Part shown: positions 26,723 to 35,069 of the stretch, piece after piece
How positions within the stretch are numbered: position 1 is the first letter of the stretch
How the letters are laid out: the number at the start of each line of letters is the position of its first letter
DNA from: Gemmatimonadota bacterium
Lineage (GTDB): Bacteria; Latescibacterota; UBA2968; UBA8231
Length of the DNA: 54,760 nt
NCBI GenBank assembly: GCA_009840005.1
Contig: VXOR01000018.1
Coordinates: forward strand, 1 to 54,760
Direction: 5' to 3'
Notes under the pieces: model-generated
The model's input: the letters and a program-made list of their open reading frames with translations, nothing else
What the model was told of the DNA's origin: nothing
Database searches by the model: none
Position numbers and translations under genes: made by a program

Positions 26723-28321
26723 ATGAAAAACGCCGCTTTCCGAACTTCCCGCCGTTACCGCCGATTTTGGCTCACACTGGCCGCTTGTTTGGCATTCCTC
26801 CTTGCGGCCGGGCCAGCTATCGGCGTGGACTGCGAGACCTGGAACACAAAGGAGTTCTTCAAAACCACCACAGCCCAAAAGGTGGCCGATTGCCTTCGAG
26901 CCGGGGCCGCCCTAGATGTGAGGGACGAACACGGCCTCACTCCCTTGCATTGGGCAGCTTGGAAGAACGAAAATCCGGCGGTCGTTGCCGCCTTGCTTGA
27001 GGCCGGGGCTGATCTGAACGCATGGGCCGACAACGGTCTCACCTCCTTGCATTGGGCAGCGACCGGGAACAACAACCCGGCCGTCATTACCACCTTGCTC
27101 GATGCCGGGGCCGACCCGAACGTGGGAATCCTTGAAGATCGAAGATCCCTAGGTCCGGCCATTGCCGTCTTGCTGCGCGATGCCGGTTTAGGTACGAATG
27201 TGTGGGCCGGCTCTAAAGGCCGAACTCCTCTACATACGGCGGCCCGATCCAATAAAAACCCTGCTGTCATCACTACTTTGTTGGACGCCGGAGCTGATCC
27301 CAACGCACGGAGCGCAGACGGCGAAACCCCTCTGCATATGGCGGCCTGGTCCGTCGTCTTGTTTATGCAGCGGGACGAAGACGGCGTTGCCCCCCTGTAT
27401 GCGGCGGCCCGGTCCAAAATCACCGCCTTGCTCGACGCCGGAGCCGACCCGAATGTGCGGAACAAAGAGGGGGACACCCCCTTGCATACGGCGGCTCTAT
27501 TCGAGAATAACGAGGGAGTCCGGTACGCCAACGAAGGGAACCTATCCAACAACAATCCGGCGGTCATCACCGCCTTGCTCGACGCCGGGGCCAACCCCAA
27601 CGCACGAAACAAAGATGGCCACACCCCGTTGCACGAGGCGGCTTGGACCAACAGAAGTCCCCCCGTCATCACTGCCTTGTTCAATGCCGGGGCCGACCCC
27701 AACGCGCGGGACGAACATAACCGAACCCCTCTGCATACGGCGGCCGGGTCCAATGAAAATCCGGCGGTCATCACTGCCTTGCTCGACGCCGGGGCCAACC
27801 CGAATGCGCGGGACGACAACGGCCTTATCCCCTTGCATAAGGCGACCATGTCCAACGAAGACCCGGCCGTCATTGCCGCTTTGCTAGAGGCTGGGGCCAA
27901 TCTGAATGCACGGACCGACAGCGGCCTCACCCCTCTGCATATGGCGGCCATGTTCAGCGAAAATCCGGCGGTCATCACCGTCCTGCTTAATGCTGGGGCC
28001 AATCTGAACGCACGGACCGACAGCGGCCTCACCCCCTTGCATGTAGCCGTCGGAAAAAACAAAAGTCTCGCCATCATTGGTGCCTTGCTTAATGCTGGGG
28101 CCAATCTGAACGCACGGACCGAGGACGGAGGCACCCCTCTGCATATGGCGGCCATGTTCAGCGAAAATCCGGCGGTCATCACCGCCTTGCTCGACGCCGG
28201 GGCCGATCCAGCGGCGAGAGATTTCAAAGGTTGGTTTCCCTGGGACTGGGCCGAGGGAAACGAGGCACTCAAGGGAACTGCTGCCTACCGACGGCTGGCG
28301 GTGGACGCAGGGCGGCGCTAA
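26723..28321 (+). CDS. Secreted ankyrin-repeat protein
   Basis: This 532-residue protein has a basic N terminus (RRYRRFW) followed by a hydrophobic stretch (LTLAACLAFLLAAGPAIG) that looks like a signal peptide cleaved near residue 34. About 12 ankyrin repeats follow, with the signature NARDxxGxTPLHxAA and NPAVITALLDAGADP. The DNA is strongly repetitive at about 100-bp period, so expansion and contraction by recombination are likely. One repeat is degenerate (around GILEDRRSLGPAIAVLLRDAG). Ankyrin stacks mediate protein binding, and exported ones may act on host or envelope proteins. A small gene follows after 83 bases. Confidence 0.9.
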   Translation: MKNAAFRTSRRYRRFWLTLAACLAFLLAAGPAIGVDCETWNTKEFFKTTTAQKVADCLRAGAALDVRDEHGLTPLHWAAWKNENPAVVAALLEAGADLNAWADNGLTSLHWAATGNNNPAVITTLLDAGADPNVGILEDRRSLGPAIAVLLRDAGLGTNVWAGSKGRTPLHTAARSNKNPAVITTLLDAGADPNARSADGETPLHMAAWSVVLFMQRDEDGVAPLYAAARSKITALLDAGADPNVRNKEGDTPLHTAALFENNEGVRYANEGNLSNNNPAVITALLDAGANPNARNKDGHTPLHEAAWTNRSPPVITALFNAGADPNARDEHNRTPLHTAAGSNENPAVITALLDAGANPNARDDNGLIPLHKATMSNEDPAVIAALLEAGANLNARTDSGLTPLHMAAMFSENPAVITVLLNAGANLNARTDSGLTPLHVAVGKNKSLAIIGALLNAGANLNARTEDGGTPLHMAAMFSENPAVITALLDAGADPAARDFKGWFPWDWAEGNEALKGTAAYRRLAVDAGRR

Positions 28322-28404
28322 GGCAACTCCCTAATGGGTACTATGGATTTGGACAAATTTGCCCCGACGCGGGGCGACGAACGAAACGAAAAGGAGACGG
28401 AAAA

Positions 28405-28782
28405 ATGACGGAGCACAACCTAACCCGCAAGGGCGACCTAGTAGTAATTGAACAAAGCTTTGTCATATCATGCGGTCCCGGTGGCTGCACCAACAGCGGG
28501 CGGGTGGACCTCATGGAAGTGTTACAGACCAACAGCGAAGGCGAAGTGACCCATATTTGCCGACCCGGCAACCCGGATGGCGAAAAACCCAACGCGGACA
28601 ATGAGTTGTCCAACCACAAGGGAGGACGCCTTTACAGAGTTCCGCCGCAGACCCGCGAGGCCGTAGAGAAGTCCGTCAACTCGATTATGGCTTCCGCCGA
28701 TTCGTTTGCGGTAGGAATGCCCCTAGATGATTGGACCGAAGCATTGCAAAACATCAGAAAGATAACGGGGAAGGGCGACTAA
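28405..28782 (+). CDS. Small unknown protein with a CGPGGC motif
   Basis: This 125-residue protein starts at ATG 28405 after AAGGAG; an upstream extension in the same frame lacks a ribosome-binding site. The N-terminal part contains a Cys-Gly-Pro-Gly-Gly-Cys motif (FVISCGPGGCTNSG) that could hold a metal or disulfide, and then a HICRPGNPDGEKP turn. The C-terminal half is helical. I do not recognise the family. It lies behind the ankyrin gene and may be expressed with it. Confidence 0.65.
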   Translation: MTEHNLTRKGDLVVIEQSFVISCGPGGCTNSGRVDLMEVLQTNSEGEVTHICRPGNPDGEKPNADNELSNHKGGRLYRVPPQTREAVEKSVNSIMASADSFAVGMPLDDWTEALQNIRKITGKGD

Positions 28783-28936
28783 CCAACTTACCTATCTTCT
28801 ATGACGAACGGGCCTGTTTTCCGTCTGAGAGCTATAAAAAGCAGAACCCCCGACCAACCTTGTCAAGGCATTTTGACAGAAGAGAACGGGCGCGGTACGT
28901 TTCATATTGTTAAACCTCAATAACGGGAAAAACGCC

Positions 28937-29185
28937 ATGAAGACGACCATTGAAATCCACGACGACCTACTGACCCGGGCAGAGCAGTACGCGAGGAAGA
29001 CCGGACGCCCGTTGTACGCCATAGTGGAAGAGGGGCTGCGCCAAGTGCTTCCCGCGTCCCCTTCCAGTAGTCCCTACCGTCTGCCCGACCTGAGCGAGGG
29101 GAAGCCCGGCACGACCGATCCATTAAAAGCGTACTCTTGGCAGGAACTGCGCGGGATAATCTACGGAGAAGCAGAAAAGCTGTGA
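28937..29185 (+). CDS. VapB-type antitoxin
   Basis: This 82-residue protein begins MKTTIEIHDDLLTRAEQYARKTGRP, the RHH-type DUF2191/VapB pattern in which the beta strand is followed by a helix. The C-terminal half (GKPGTTDPLKAYSWQELRGIIY) is the flexible toxin-binding region. I placed the start at ATG 28937, where the strand motif begins. Its TGA stop overlaps the GTG start of the PIN toxin by four bases (GTGA), so antitoxin and toxin are coupled. Confidence 0.8.
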   Translation: MKTTIEIHDDLLTRAEQYARKTGRPLYAIVEEGLRQVLPASPSSSPYRLPDLSEGKPGTTDPLKAYSWQELRGIIYGEAEKL

Positions 29186-29655
29186 TAGCCGTCGATACGA
29201 ACCTGCTGATCTATGCCCACCGTCGGGAATCAGATGAACATGGAACAGCCTCTGGAATACTGCGGACGCTTGCCGAAGGAGACTCGGCGTGGGCGATCCC
29301 TTGGCCCTGCTGCTACGAATTCCTGAGTGTCGTAACCAATCGCCGGATTTGGAAAGACCATATCACGTCGCCGGAACGGGCTTGGCAGCAACTCGCCGCT
29401 TGGACCGCGTCGCCATCGAACCGTCTCATCGGCGAGACCGATGATTTTCGGGACGTTTTGAAAGGCTTTGTTTGTCGCGCTGGGGTCTCCGGCGCTATTG
29501 TGCATGATGCTCGGATTGCCGCCCTTTGCGTTGCCCACGGTGTCGAAGCACTGCTCTCCCGAGATCGCGACTTCTCGTTATTTCCAGAACTGAAAATACG
29601 CAATCCGTTCGAGCCGTCAGGGATAGTAGAAACGAAAGAGAAAAACACACCATGA
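29182..29655 (+). CDS. VapC-type PIN toxin
   Basis: This 157-residue protein starts at GTG 29182 (VIAVDTNLLIYAHRRESD). PIN catalytic acids are visible: Asp5, Glu in WPCCYEFLSVVTN, and Asp in IVHDARIAALC and LLSRDRDFS. It is a Mg-dependent RNase whose usual targets are tRNA or rRNA. Start overlaps the antitoxin stop and its own stop overlaps the ATG of a rhodanese gene (ATGA), so three genes are translationally coupled. Coupling of a rhodanese to a VapBC pair is not standard. Confidence 0.85.
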   Translation: MIAVDTNLLIYAHRRESDEHGTASGILRTLAEGDSAWAIPWPCCYEFLSVVTNRRIWKDHITSPERAWQQLAAWTASPSNRLIGETDDFRDVLKGFVCRAGVSGAIVHDARIAALCVAHGVEALLSRDRDFSLFPELKIRNPFEPSGIVETKEKNTP

Positions 29656-30047
29656 GCATCGACCAAATGAACCACTACCAGCGCAAGCTGACCTATGAAA
29701 TGGATTCGTGGGATCTCTACGTGGCGTTGGGCGAGAACGAACCCATCGTCGTCGTCGATGGCCGTTCGGCAGAGGCTTATGCCCAAGAGCACATTCCGGG
29801 CGCACTCAATCTGCCCCACCGGGAAATCTGCTTCAATTCCACTGCGTCGCTCGACAAATCAAAGCTCTATGCCTGCTACTGCGACGGCATCGGCTGCAAC
29901 GCCTCGACGAAGACGGCGCTGAAACTGCTGACGCTAGGCTTTCAGGTGCGCGAACTAATCGGCGGGCTCGACTGGTGGAAACGCGACGGCTACGCCACCG
30001 CCGGCGACGGGGCGCAGCCTGGGACCGAGATCAAATGCGGATGCTGA
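29652..30047 (+). CDS. Single-domain rhodanese
   Basis: This 131-residue rhodanese-fold protein has DGRSAEAYAQEHIPGALNLPH (the CH2A-like turn) and an active-site loop around Cys77 in YCDGIGCNAST, followed by the usual helix. It ends with EIKCGC, giving extra cysteines at the tail. Rhodaneses transfer persulfide sulfur to acceptors; the Cys-rich end may hold a second sulfur or metal site. It begins within the stop of the PIN toxin (ATGA). Confidence 0.85.
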   Translation: MSIDQMNHYQRKLTYEMDSWDLYVALGENEPIVVVDGRSAEAYAQEHIPGALNLPHREICFNSTASLDKSKLYACYCDGIGCNASTKTALKLLTLGFQVRELIGGLDWWKRDGYATAGDGAQPGTEIKCGC

Positions 30048-30103
30048 ACTGGCATTGACGGGATCAACCAGTACCAGCAAAAAAGCGCACGGACGCATCG
30101 CTG

Positions 30104-30508
30104 TTACAGACCGACACTCTCTGGCCCGAATTCTGGAATCCATTGGGCAATGCGACTCAAGGTGACCCGCACCTTGGGTTCTTCGCCGCGTACAGAGCTA
30201 TGTGCGCGATTATTCTGCTCGGGAGTATGTACTACTTTGTGGCCTTGAGTGCGTACAGGGCCAGCTTGGAATCCAACTATGCCATTATCAGCGGGTACTC
30301 TCGCTCGGTCCTTAGCTTCTTGGGGCATCGCATACTTTGACCAATCAACCGACAGGTCGCCCCTTATGAACTTAAACAGGTTGGGAGGGAGTTCATCTTG
30401 CGGTGCATCTGCTGGTAGGGCGTTCGATGTTTCCAAGTATCTTCTCTTGTGAACGCGATAGTAAAGCATATCTGCGTCCGGTATCTCTTCTGCAGGCCAC
30501 TCATTCAC
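30104..30508 (-). CDS. Unknown protein, second gene of a small operon
   Basis: This 134-residue protein starts at GTG 30506-30508, eight bases inside the end of the previous gene. It begins VNEWPAEEIPDADMLYYRVH. It contains NGIVGFQAGPVR and a conserved-looking HTPEQNNRAHSSV segment with several His and Asn, then RVTLSRIAQW at the end. The family is not recognised. Because it overlaps the upstream gene it is probably cotranslated, as a two-protein unit of unknown function. Confidence 0.65.
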   Translation of the reverse strand: MNEWPAEEIPDADMLYYRVHKRRYLETSNALPADAPQDELPPNLFKFIRGDLSVDWSKYAMPQEAKDRARVPADNGIVGFQAGPVRTQGHKVVHTPEQNNRAHSSVRGEEPKVRVTLSRIAQWIPEFGPESVGL

Positions 30509-30911
30509 CAGCGTGCTCCATCCAGCATGAGATAAACTCCGGCTTGGGACGAGTCTGACCCTCGATGGAGTTTTCGCAATAGTCATCCCCGTAGTAGGAT
30601 ACCGAGCCGTCAGGACGGAAATTGACCAAAAGCTCAAACCGATCCGTCTTCCAGTGCAGGTCTATGCTGCCTTCGCTGGCTGGTAAGATCCGCACCTTCG
30701 CTGCTTTCAGCGTCTCAGATTTTTCCACTAGCGCATAGAGAAAACCAGCAGCGGCCTCCAGCGTTCGTTCTTGGTAGGCAGGAGATCCTTCGCCATCCCA
30801 ATTCTCTTTCAAGGCCAACAGACGCTTCTTTGCCCCATCCACAGTTTGGCGAATGGCCAAGTTGTTCTCGAAACTGCTCAGCTTACCACTAGTAGTCCAA
30901 GTCTCCGACAT
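30501..30911 (-). CDS. Unknown protein, first gene of a small operon
   Basis: This 136-residue protein starts at ATG 30909-30911 (MSETWTTSGKLSSFENN) with GGAG nine bases upstream; a start 27 bases earlier is possible. It has the pattern LKENWDGEGSPAYQERTLEAA and later EGSIDLHWKTDRFELLVNF and SYYGDD. This WDGEG / DLHWKT / YYGDD layout is a recurrent uncharacterised family, possibly a two-component immunity or stress unit. It overlaps the downstream gene by 8 bases. Confidence 0.65.
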   Translation of the reverse strand: MSETWTTSGKLSSFENNLAIRQTVDGAKKRLLALKENWDGEGSPAYQERTLEAAAGFLYALVEKSETLKAAKVRILPASEGSIDLHWKTDRFELLVNFRPDGSVSYYGDDYCENSIEGQTRPKPEFISCWMEHAGE

Positions 30912-30956
30912 GAGTTGTTCTCCATCCATCCGCTGCAATCGGCGTCCACAAGTCCC

Positions 30957-31006
30957 AAAAAAGAAAACCCCAAGTCGTTATAGTCGTTATAACTAACCTG
31001 GGGTTT
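30957..31006 (-). terminator. Intrinsic terminator after tRNA-Glu
   Basis: On the minus strand AAACCCCA (31006-30999) pairs with TGGGGTTT (30972-30965) and a T-rich tail follows. The loop contains two tandem TCGTTATAG-type repeats. It ends the tRNA transcript and faces the end-on unknown operon. Confidence 0.65.
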
Positions 31007-31012
31007 AATAAT

Positions 31013-31088
31013 TGGTAGCCCGTACGGGATTCGAACCCGTGTTACCGGCGTGAGAGGCCGGCGTCCTAGGCCTCTAGACGAACGGGCC
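31013..31088 (-). tRNA. tRNA-Glu (anticodon CTC)
   Basis: The 76-nt cloverleaf on the minus strand has acceptor GGCCCGT/ACGGGCT with G1-U72, a D-arm like the usual GTCTAGAGG, and anticodon stem CCGGC/GCCGG with loop CTCTCAC. The T-arm is ACGGG-TTCGAAT-CCCGT, the discriminator is A, and CCA is encoded. The anticodon CTC reads GAG. Confidence 0.95.
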
Positions 31089-31118
31089 AACGGTTATTTT
31101 TCAACCTGACAGCTTCAA

Positions 31119-31147
31119 AAAATAGAATTCTCAACCTGTATTGTCAA
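31119..31147 (-). promoter_or_regulatory. Promoter of tRNA-Glu
   Basis: On the minus strand TTGACA (31142-31147) and TATTTT (31119-31124) are 17 bases apart, about 31 bases before the tRNA 5' end at 31088. This is a near-consensus sigma-70 promoter. Confidence 0.7.
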
Positions 31148-31173
31148 GGTGCTGCGGCAGAGCCGTTTGACAG

Positions 31174-31497
31174 TTGCAGACCGGCTTGCTACTCTTGCTC
31201 TGCACGAGGCTTCGACCCGAGCTCAGCCGAGGGAGACGGCCCGATATATTGGAACTGAACCGTGTTGACGCCGAGGTCTATATGAAGCTCTCCGGCCTCG
31301 GCCACTTCGTCCAAGACGCGCCACTGTACGAAAGCGCCAAGCCCTTTACGCGGCGCGTGATCGAAGCCTTCGGGCCGGAGCGCATGGTCTGGGGCAGCGG
31401 TACGCCGGCGATTGTCGATGTACATCTAGCAGACTACGGGGAGGCCGAGCGTGCGCTGGTAAAAGGGGGCAACTTGGCTCGATGGTTCAACAAATAA
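31174..31497 (+). pseudogene. C-terminal fragment of an amidohydrolase
   Basis: The open frame has no N-terminal metal-binding HxH. It carries only the last part of an Amidohydrolase_2 (PF04909) barrel: DAEVYMKLSGLGHF, APLYESAKPFTRRVIEAFGPERMVWGSGTP, and the ending ARWFNK. Such enzymes are 280-330 residues, so roughly the first two thirds are missing. The next gene (PhyH) follows ten bases later, so it may have been in an operon with it. Confidence 0.7.
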
Positions 31498-31507
31498 GGA
31501 GCAAAAC

Positions 31508-32329
31508 ATGAACGAAATCGAAACCTTTGAATTCGACCGCCAGGGCTACATCGTCATTGAGAACTTGCTGAACGAGACCCAAGTGGTCGCGCTGGCTGAA
31601 GCCGTGGATGAACTGGAAGAACACGCGCTCGCGCACGTCACCCAGCCCCCGCGCAAGCAAAGCGGCTGGGGAGCCAACTACCACGCCAATCCCGAGCGCG
31701 GCTATCACACCAACGGCGAGCGAGCCGAGGGCAAGACCCTCATGATCGAAGACTACTGGAACGCCAACCCGGCCTTTGACGTTTTGCTCGATCACCAGCC
31801 GACCATGAACTACATCCACGGCATCGTCAAACAGCGGCCGACGATCAACAACTCCGAGATCCGCATCCGCTACCGAGGCAACGCCACCGGCTGCCACGGC
31901 GGCACCGCTTCAGCCAGCCAAAAATACCGCTATAGCTACACCGACCACGGCATCGACTGCATGATGGTGCGGATGGTCTATTTCATCCACGATTGCACCA
32001 ACGAACAGGGTGCCTTTTGCGTGGTGCCGGGAACCCACAAGACCAACTTGCCCTCGCCCCACAGCAACGACCCGGACGAAGACCCCGACATGGTCGGCCT
32101 AGAGGTCAAGGCCGGCGACGCAATCCTCTTCACCGAGAACTTGCGCCACGGCGGCTTCACCAACCGCTCTGAGCAGACGCGCAAGACCTTACACGTGGGC
32201 TACGGGCCGTACTGGATGATGTCGCAAAACATCGCCACCATGGACGAAAAGCAGCACATCACCCCGGAGACCCTCAGTCGCTTGACAAAGGCCCAACAAG
32301 ACTTATTCAGGGCCTATCCACCTTCCTAA
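31508..32329 (+). CDS. PhyH family protein, paralogue 4, with His-Gly-Gly at the iron site
   Basis: This 273-residue member of the PhyH superfamily has its expected first iron ligand at His130, but the next residues are Gly131-Gly132 (TGCHGGTASAS), so the usual aspartate is missing. The distal His214 and Arg225 (RHGGFTNRSEQTR) are present. The QGAFCVVPGTHKTNLP strand is typical of the family. Loss of Asp is seen in the Fe/2OG halogenases (HxG/HxA) but also in a common PhyH subgroup of uncultured lineages, so halogenation is not claimed. The stop codon TAA at 32327-32329 is shared with the end of a 5-bp target duplication of an inserted element. Confidence 0.85.
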   Translation: MNEIETFEFDRQGYIVIENLLNETQVVALAEAVDELEEHALAHVTQPPRKQSGWGANYHANPERGYHTNGERAEGKTLMIEDYWNANPAFDVLLDHQPTMNYIHGIVKQRPTINNSEIRIRYRGNATGCHGGTASASQKYRYSYTDHGIDCMMVRMVYFIHDCTNEQGAFCVVPGTHKTNLPSPHSNDPDEDPDMVGLEVKAGDAILFTENLRHGGFTNRSEQTRKTLHVGYGPYWMMSQNIATMDEKQHITPETLSRLTKAQQDLFRAYPPS

Positions 32330-32484
32330 CTGACGTTATGCATGGGCTTCCCCGGTAGGAGATGCTTCGACTCCGCTTCGCTGCGCTCAGCATGACTAAA
32401 AAAGAACGCGCTAGTACCTGTCATGCTGAGCACAGCGAAGCATCTCCTACCCAAGAAGCCTGCTGTGTGTAACATCAGTTCCTA
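32324..32484 (+). mobile_element. MITE-like element B with TIRs and TCCTA target duplication
   Basis: The element proper is 32329-32479 (151 bp). Left end ACTGACGTTATGCA and right end TGTGTAACATCAGT are inverted with two mismatches. TCCTA flanks both sides (32324-32328 and 32480-32484). Its interior holds the long palindrome GATGCTTCGACTCCGC... found also at 22001-22085. It separates two convergent genes and carries parts of both stop codons in its target duplications. No transposase is encoded. Confidence 0.85.
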
Positions 32485-35037
32485 AGTCGGAAATTCCTCG
32501 TAGTAGCGATCAAAAGCCGCGGGCGTGCCGCAGAGGTAGAGCGCGTCCTCGGGCTCGAGTACCAACGAAGCCGGGATCTCCATAATCACGTCGCCAGCGC
32601 GCTCGACCGCCACCACCGAACAACCCGTGCGCTCGCGGATGCGCGCTGCGAGCGGATGCCGCCCGGCGAGGGGGCCGGGCCGCAGCTTGACCATCTTGAT
32701 CCGGGGCTTGTGCGAAACCATCTCGCCGAGGACGTGGTGGACCAGCAACTGACCGGCGACCTGACTGACCGAGAGCGCAAAATCAGCGCCAGCGCGCTGC
32801 ACCCGGTCGGCGTTTTCAACGTGCGACACGCAGGCTAACAGGGGGATCTCCGGGACGTGATCGCGCACCACGGCTGCAGCAAACAGGGCGGCCCCGTCGC
32901 TGTCGAGGGCGAGGATAACAACCCGCGCCTCCGCAATGGCGGCGCGATCGAGTACGCGCACGTCGAGCACGTCGCCGACCACATCGACTCCGTCTCTCTC
33001 AACCTCATCGACGACCCGCACTTCCTCGCCCGTGGAGTGGAGGATCTCGACCAGCTTCTGCCCGACATCGGCAAAGCCAATCACCACAATCGGCCCTTGC
33101 TGGGTAATTGGTCGGGACATGTCGTTTAACCGGTGAATGCTGTCAGGTGTGCCGACCGCCACCAGAATGACTCCGGGCTGGAGCTTTTCCGCCGCGGCCG
33201 GTGGCGACCCGAGCGCGTCGTCCGCCCACTGCCCGACGATGTGGGCACCAGTCCGGGTGTAGAGCTCGGTCTCGGCTAAGGTGCGATTGGCGAGCGGGCT
33301 CTGGTCGTGCACGCGCAGCTCGGCCACTTCGAGGAACGAGTCGAGCGACTCCACGCCCGCCACTCGCGGCCCGATTTTCGCGCTGGCGCGAACGGCAATG
33401 GCCGCGGCGAGGACGTGGTTGGGGGTAAAGGCCGCGGTCGCGCCAGCCAGCAACATGGGACCGCGGCGCTGGGGGTGCTCGATCATCGCCACGATTGGAC
33501 CGGCAAAACCAGCCTCGCGGGCGCTGAGCGCAAATAGGGCGTTGTCGTCGTCTGAGCCGTTGGCCACCAGCGCCTTGGCCTTGGTCAACGGCCGCAAGTC
33601 CAGCGTCTCTGCCGCTAGGTGCGCATGTACGACCTGCACCTCAGGGCTTGTCTGGAGTTGCCGCGCCGTCGCCTCGTCCTCTTCGATCACCACCAGCGGC
33701 AGGTGTCGGCTAGAAAGCTCGTCTATTAGGGTCTCGACCTCCGGCCCGTACCCATAGATGACCACGGCGTCCTCCACTGCGGGCAGGGCGCGTTCGGCGG
33801 GGGTTTCGTCGAAGAGTGGGGTATTGAACTTGTCGATCTGAAACACCCCGAGGTGAGTGTCTCCTCCATGCGCCACCCGGCCTTCTAGGAGGATTGAGCA
33901 GCCCTTGAGCGCCAGCGGCGTGAAGAGATTTAACAGGAACGCGGTGAAGATCAAAATGGTAAAGGTCTCCTGACCGATCGCCCCTTGAGCCAAGGCCAGC
34001 GCAGCCAAGATAAACGCCATCTCGGCGCGGCCGCACATGCCCACGCCCACTGTCAGCGCCTCGCGCCAGGACATGCCAATGCGCCGCGCCATGCCACCGG
34101 CACTGAGCACCTGCCCGGTGATGACCGTCACCGCCAAAAGCGCGATAAACGCCACACCCGACGCGCTAATGTCAAACGAAATGGAAAAGCCCAGCGAGAT
34201 GAAGAAGATCGGCCCTAAGAACGAATAGGCAATGCCGTACGCGCGGTCGTTTACCACCTTGACTAAATTGGGGTGGGCGACGCGCTCCTCAAAGAAAAGA
34301 CCCGCCAAGTAGGCACCCAAGATCATGTGCAGCCCAATGGCCTCGGCAAAAAGACCGGCGGCAATGGCGGCCAGCAGCACGAAGGTGAAGCCCTTGCCGC
34401 CTTCGGCGCGGAAGGGCAAGGTGAGGCGGGGATAGACAAAGGTGCCCAACAGCAGCGCGACTACAAAAAAGCCCACCACCTTGCCCAAGTTGACTACCAA
34501 GTCCAAGGGGGCAAAGGTGCCGCCGGAGAGTGCGCCCATCACCAAGCTAAAAAAGATCAAGGTCAAAAGGTCGTTGATGATGCAACTAGCGACGACTACC
34601 CGCGCAACGCGAGTATCGGTCAACCCCAAGTCCTTGAAGCTTTTTAGGGTGATTACAACTGCGGTAGCCGTTCCGATGATCAGCCCCACGAAGACGGAAG
34701 CCGCCAGATCCAACCCGAAGAATTGGGCGACGGCAAAGCTGACGGCAAAAGGCACAGCAGCTCCTGCAATCGCCACCCCCAACGAGCGCTTGAGCGCGGC
34801 GAAAAACTCGTTGGGCTGGGTCTCCACCCCGGCGTGGAACATCAGAAAGAAGATGCCGATCTCGGCCAATAGTTGAATGGCCTCATCCGGCTCAATCCAG
34901 CCGAACACCGCCGGCCCCACCAAGACCCCGACGATCAGTTCGCCCATCACCGTCGGCAGGCCCAGCGGCCGCAAGGTCACGGCCACTAGCCAAATCCCGG
35001 CGAGCAAGATGAGTAAATCGAGCGCTACAGTGTGCAT
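32482..35037 (-). CDS. CPA2-type cation:proton antiporter with TrkA domains (Kef-like)
   Basis: This 851-residue protein has about 12 transmembrane segments in the first ~400 residues (LLILLAGIWLVAVTLR, IGIFFLMFHAGVETQPNEF and similar Na/H-exchanger segments). RCK/TrkA-N Rossmann domains follow, with GYGPEVETLIDELSSRHLPLVVIEEDE near 440 and IVVIGFADVGQKLVEILHSTGEEVRVVDE near 650. TrkA-C-like regions lie between and at the end (LVLEPEDALYLCGTPAAFDRY). Such proteins exchange K+ or Na+ for H+ and are gated by ligands in the TrkA domains. A double set of RCK domains points to ligand-gated cation efflux rather than plain Na/H antiport. Confidence 0.9.
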   Translation of the reverse strand: MHTVALDLLILLAGIWLVAVTLRPLGLPTVMGELIVGVLVGPAVFGWIEPDEAIQLLAEIGIFFLMFHAGVETQPNEFFAALKRSLGVAIAGAAVPFAVSFAVAQFFGLDLAASVFVGLIIGTATAVVITLKSFKDLGLTDTRVARVVVASCIINDLLTLIFFSLVMGALSGGTFAPLDLVVNLGKVVGFFVVALLLGTFVYPRLTLPFRAEGGKGFTFVLLAAIAAGLFAEAIGLHMILGAYLAGLFFEERVAHPNLVKVVNDRAYGIAYSFLGPIFFISLGFSISFDISASGVAFIALLAVTVITGQVLSAGGMARRIGMSWREALTVGVGMCGRAEMAFILAALALAQGAIGQETFTILIFTAFLLNLFTPLALKGCSILLEGRVAHGGDTHLGVFQIDKFNTPLFDETPAERALPAVEDAVVIYGYGPEVETLIDELSSRHLPLVVIEEDEATARQLQTSPEVQVVHAHLAAETLDLRPLTKAKALVANGSDDDNALFALSAREAGFAGPIVAMIEHPQRRGPMLLAGATAAFTPNHVLAAAIAVRASAKIGPRVAGVESLDSFLEVAELRVHDQSPLANRTLAETELYTRTGAHIVGQWADDALGSPPAAAEKLQPGVILVAVGTPDSIHRLNDMSRPITQQGPIVVIGFADVGQKLVEILHSTGEEVRVVDEVERDGVDVVGDVLDVRVLDRAAIAEARVVILALDSDGAALFAAAVVRDHVPEIPLLACVSHVENADRVQRAGADFALSVSQVAGQLLVHHVLGEMVSHKPRIKMVKLRPGPLAGRHPLAARIRERTGCSVVAVERAGDVIMEIPASLVLEPEDALYLCGTPAAFDRYYEEFPT

Positions 35038-35069
35038 GGGTGGAGTCCCTGCGCGTTGACTGCTTTAAT

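Noticed and set aside
26755..28272. A 505-codon open frame antisense to the ankyrin gene
   Set aside because: It exists because ankyrin repeat codons avoid stops in this antisense phase; its translation is low-complexity and repeats with the ankyrin unit.
31508..32329. Naming paralogue 4 a halogenase because of His-Gly-Gly
   Set aside because: The HGG form is common in an uncharacterised PhyH subgroup; no halide-binding or carrier-protein context is present.
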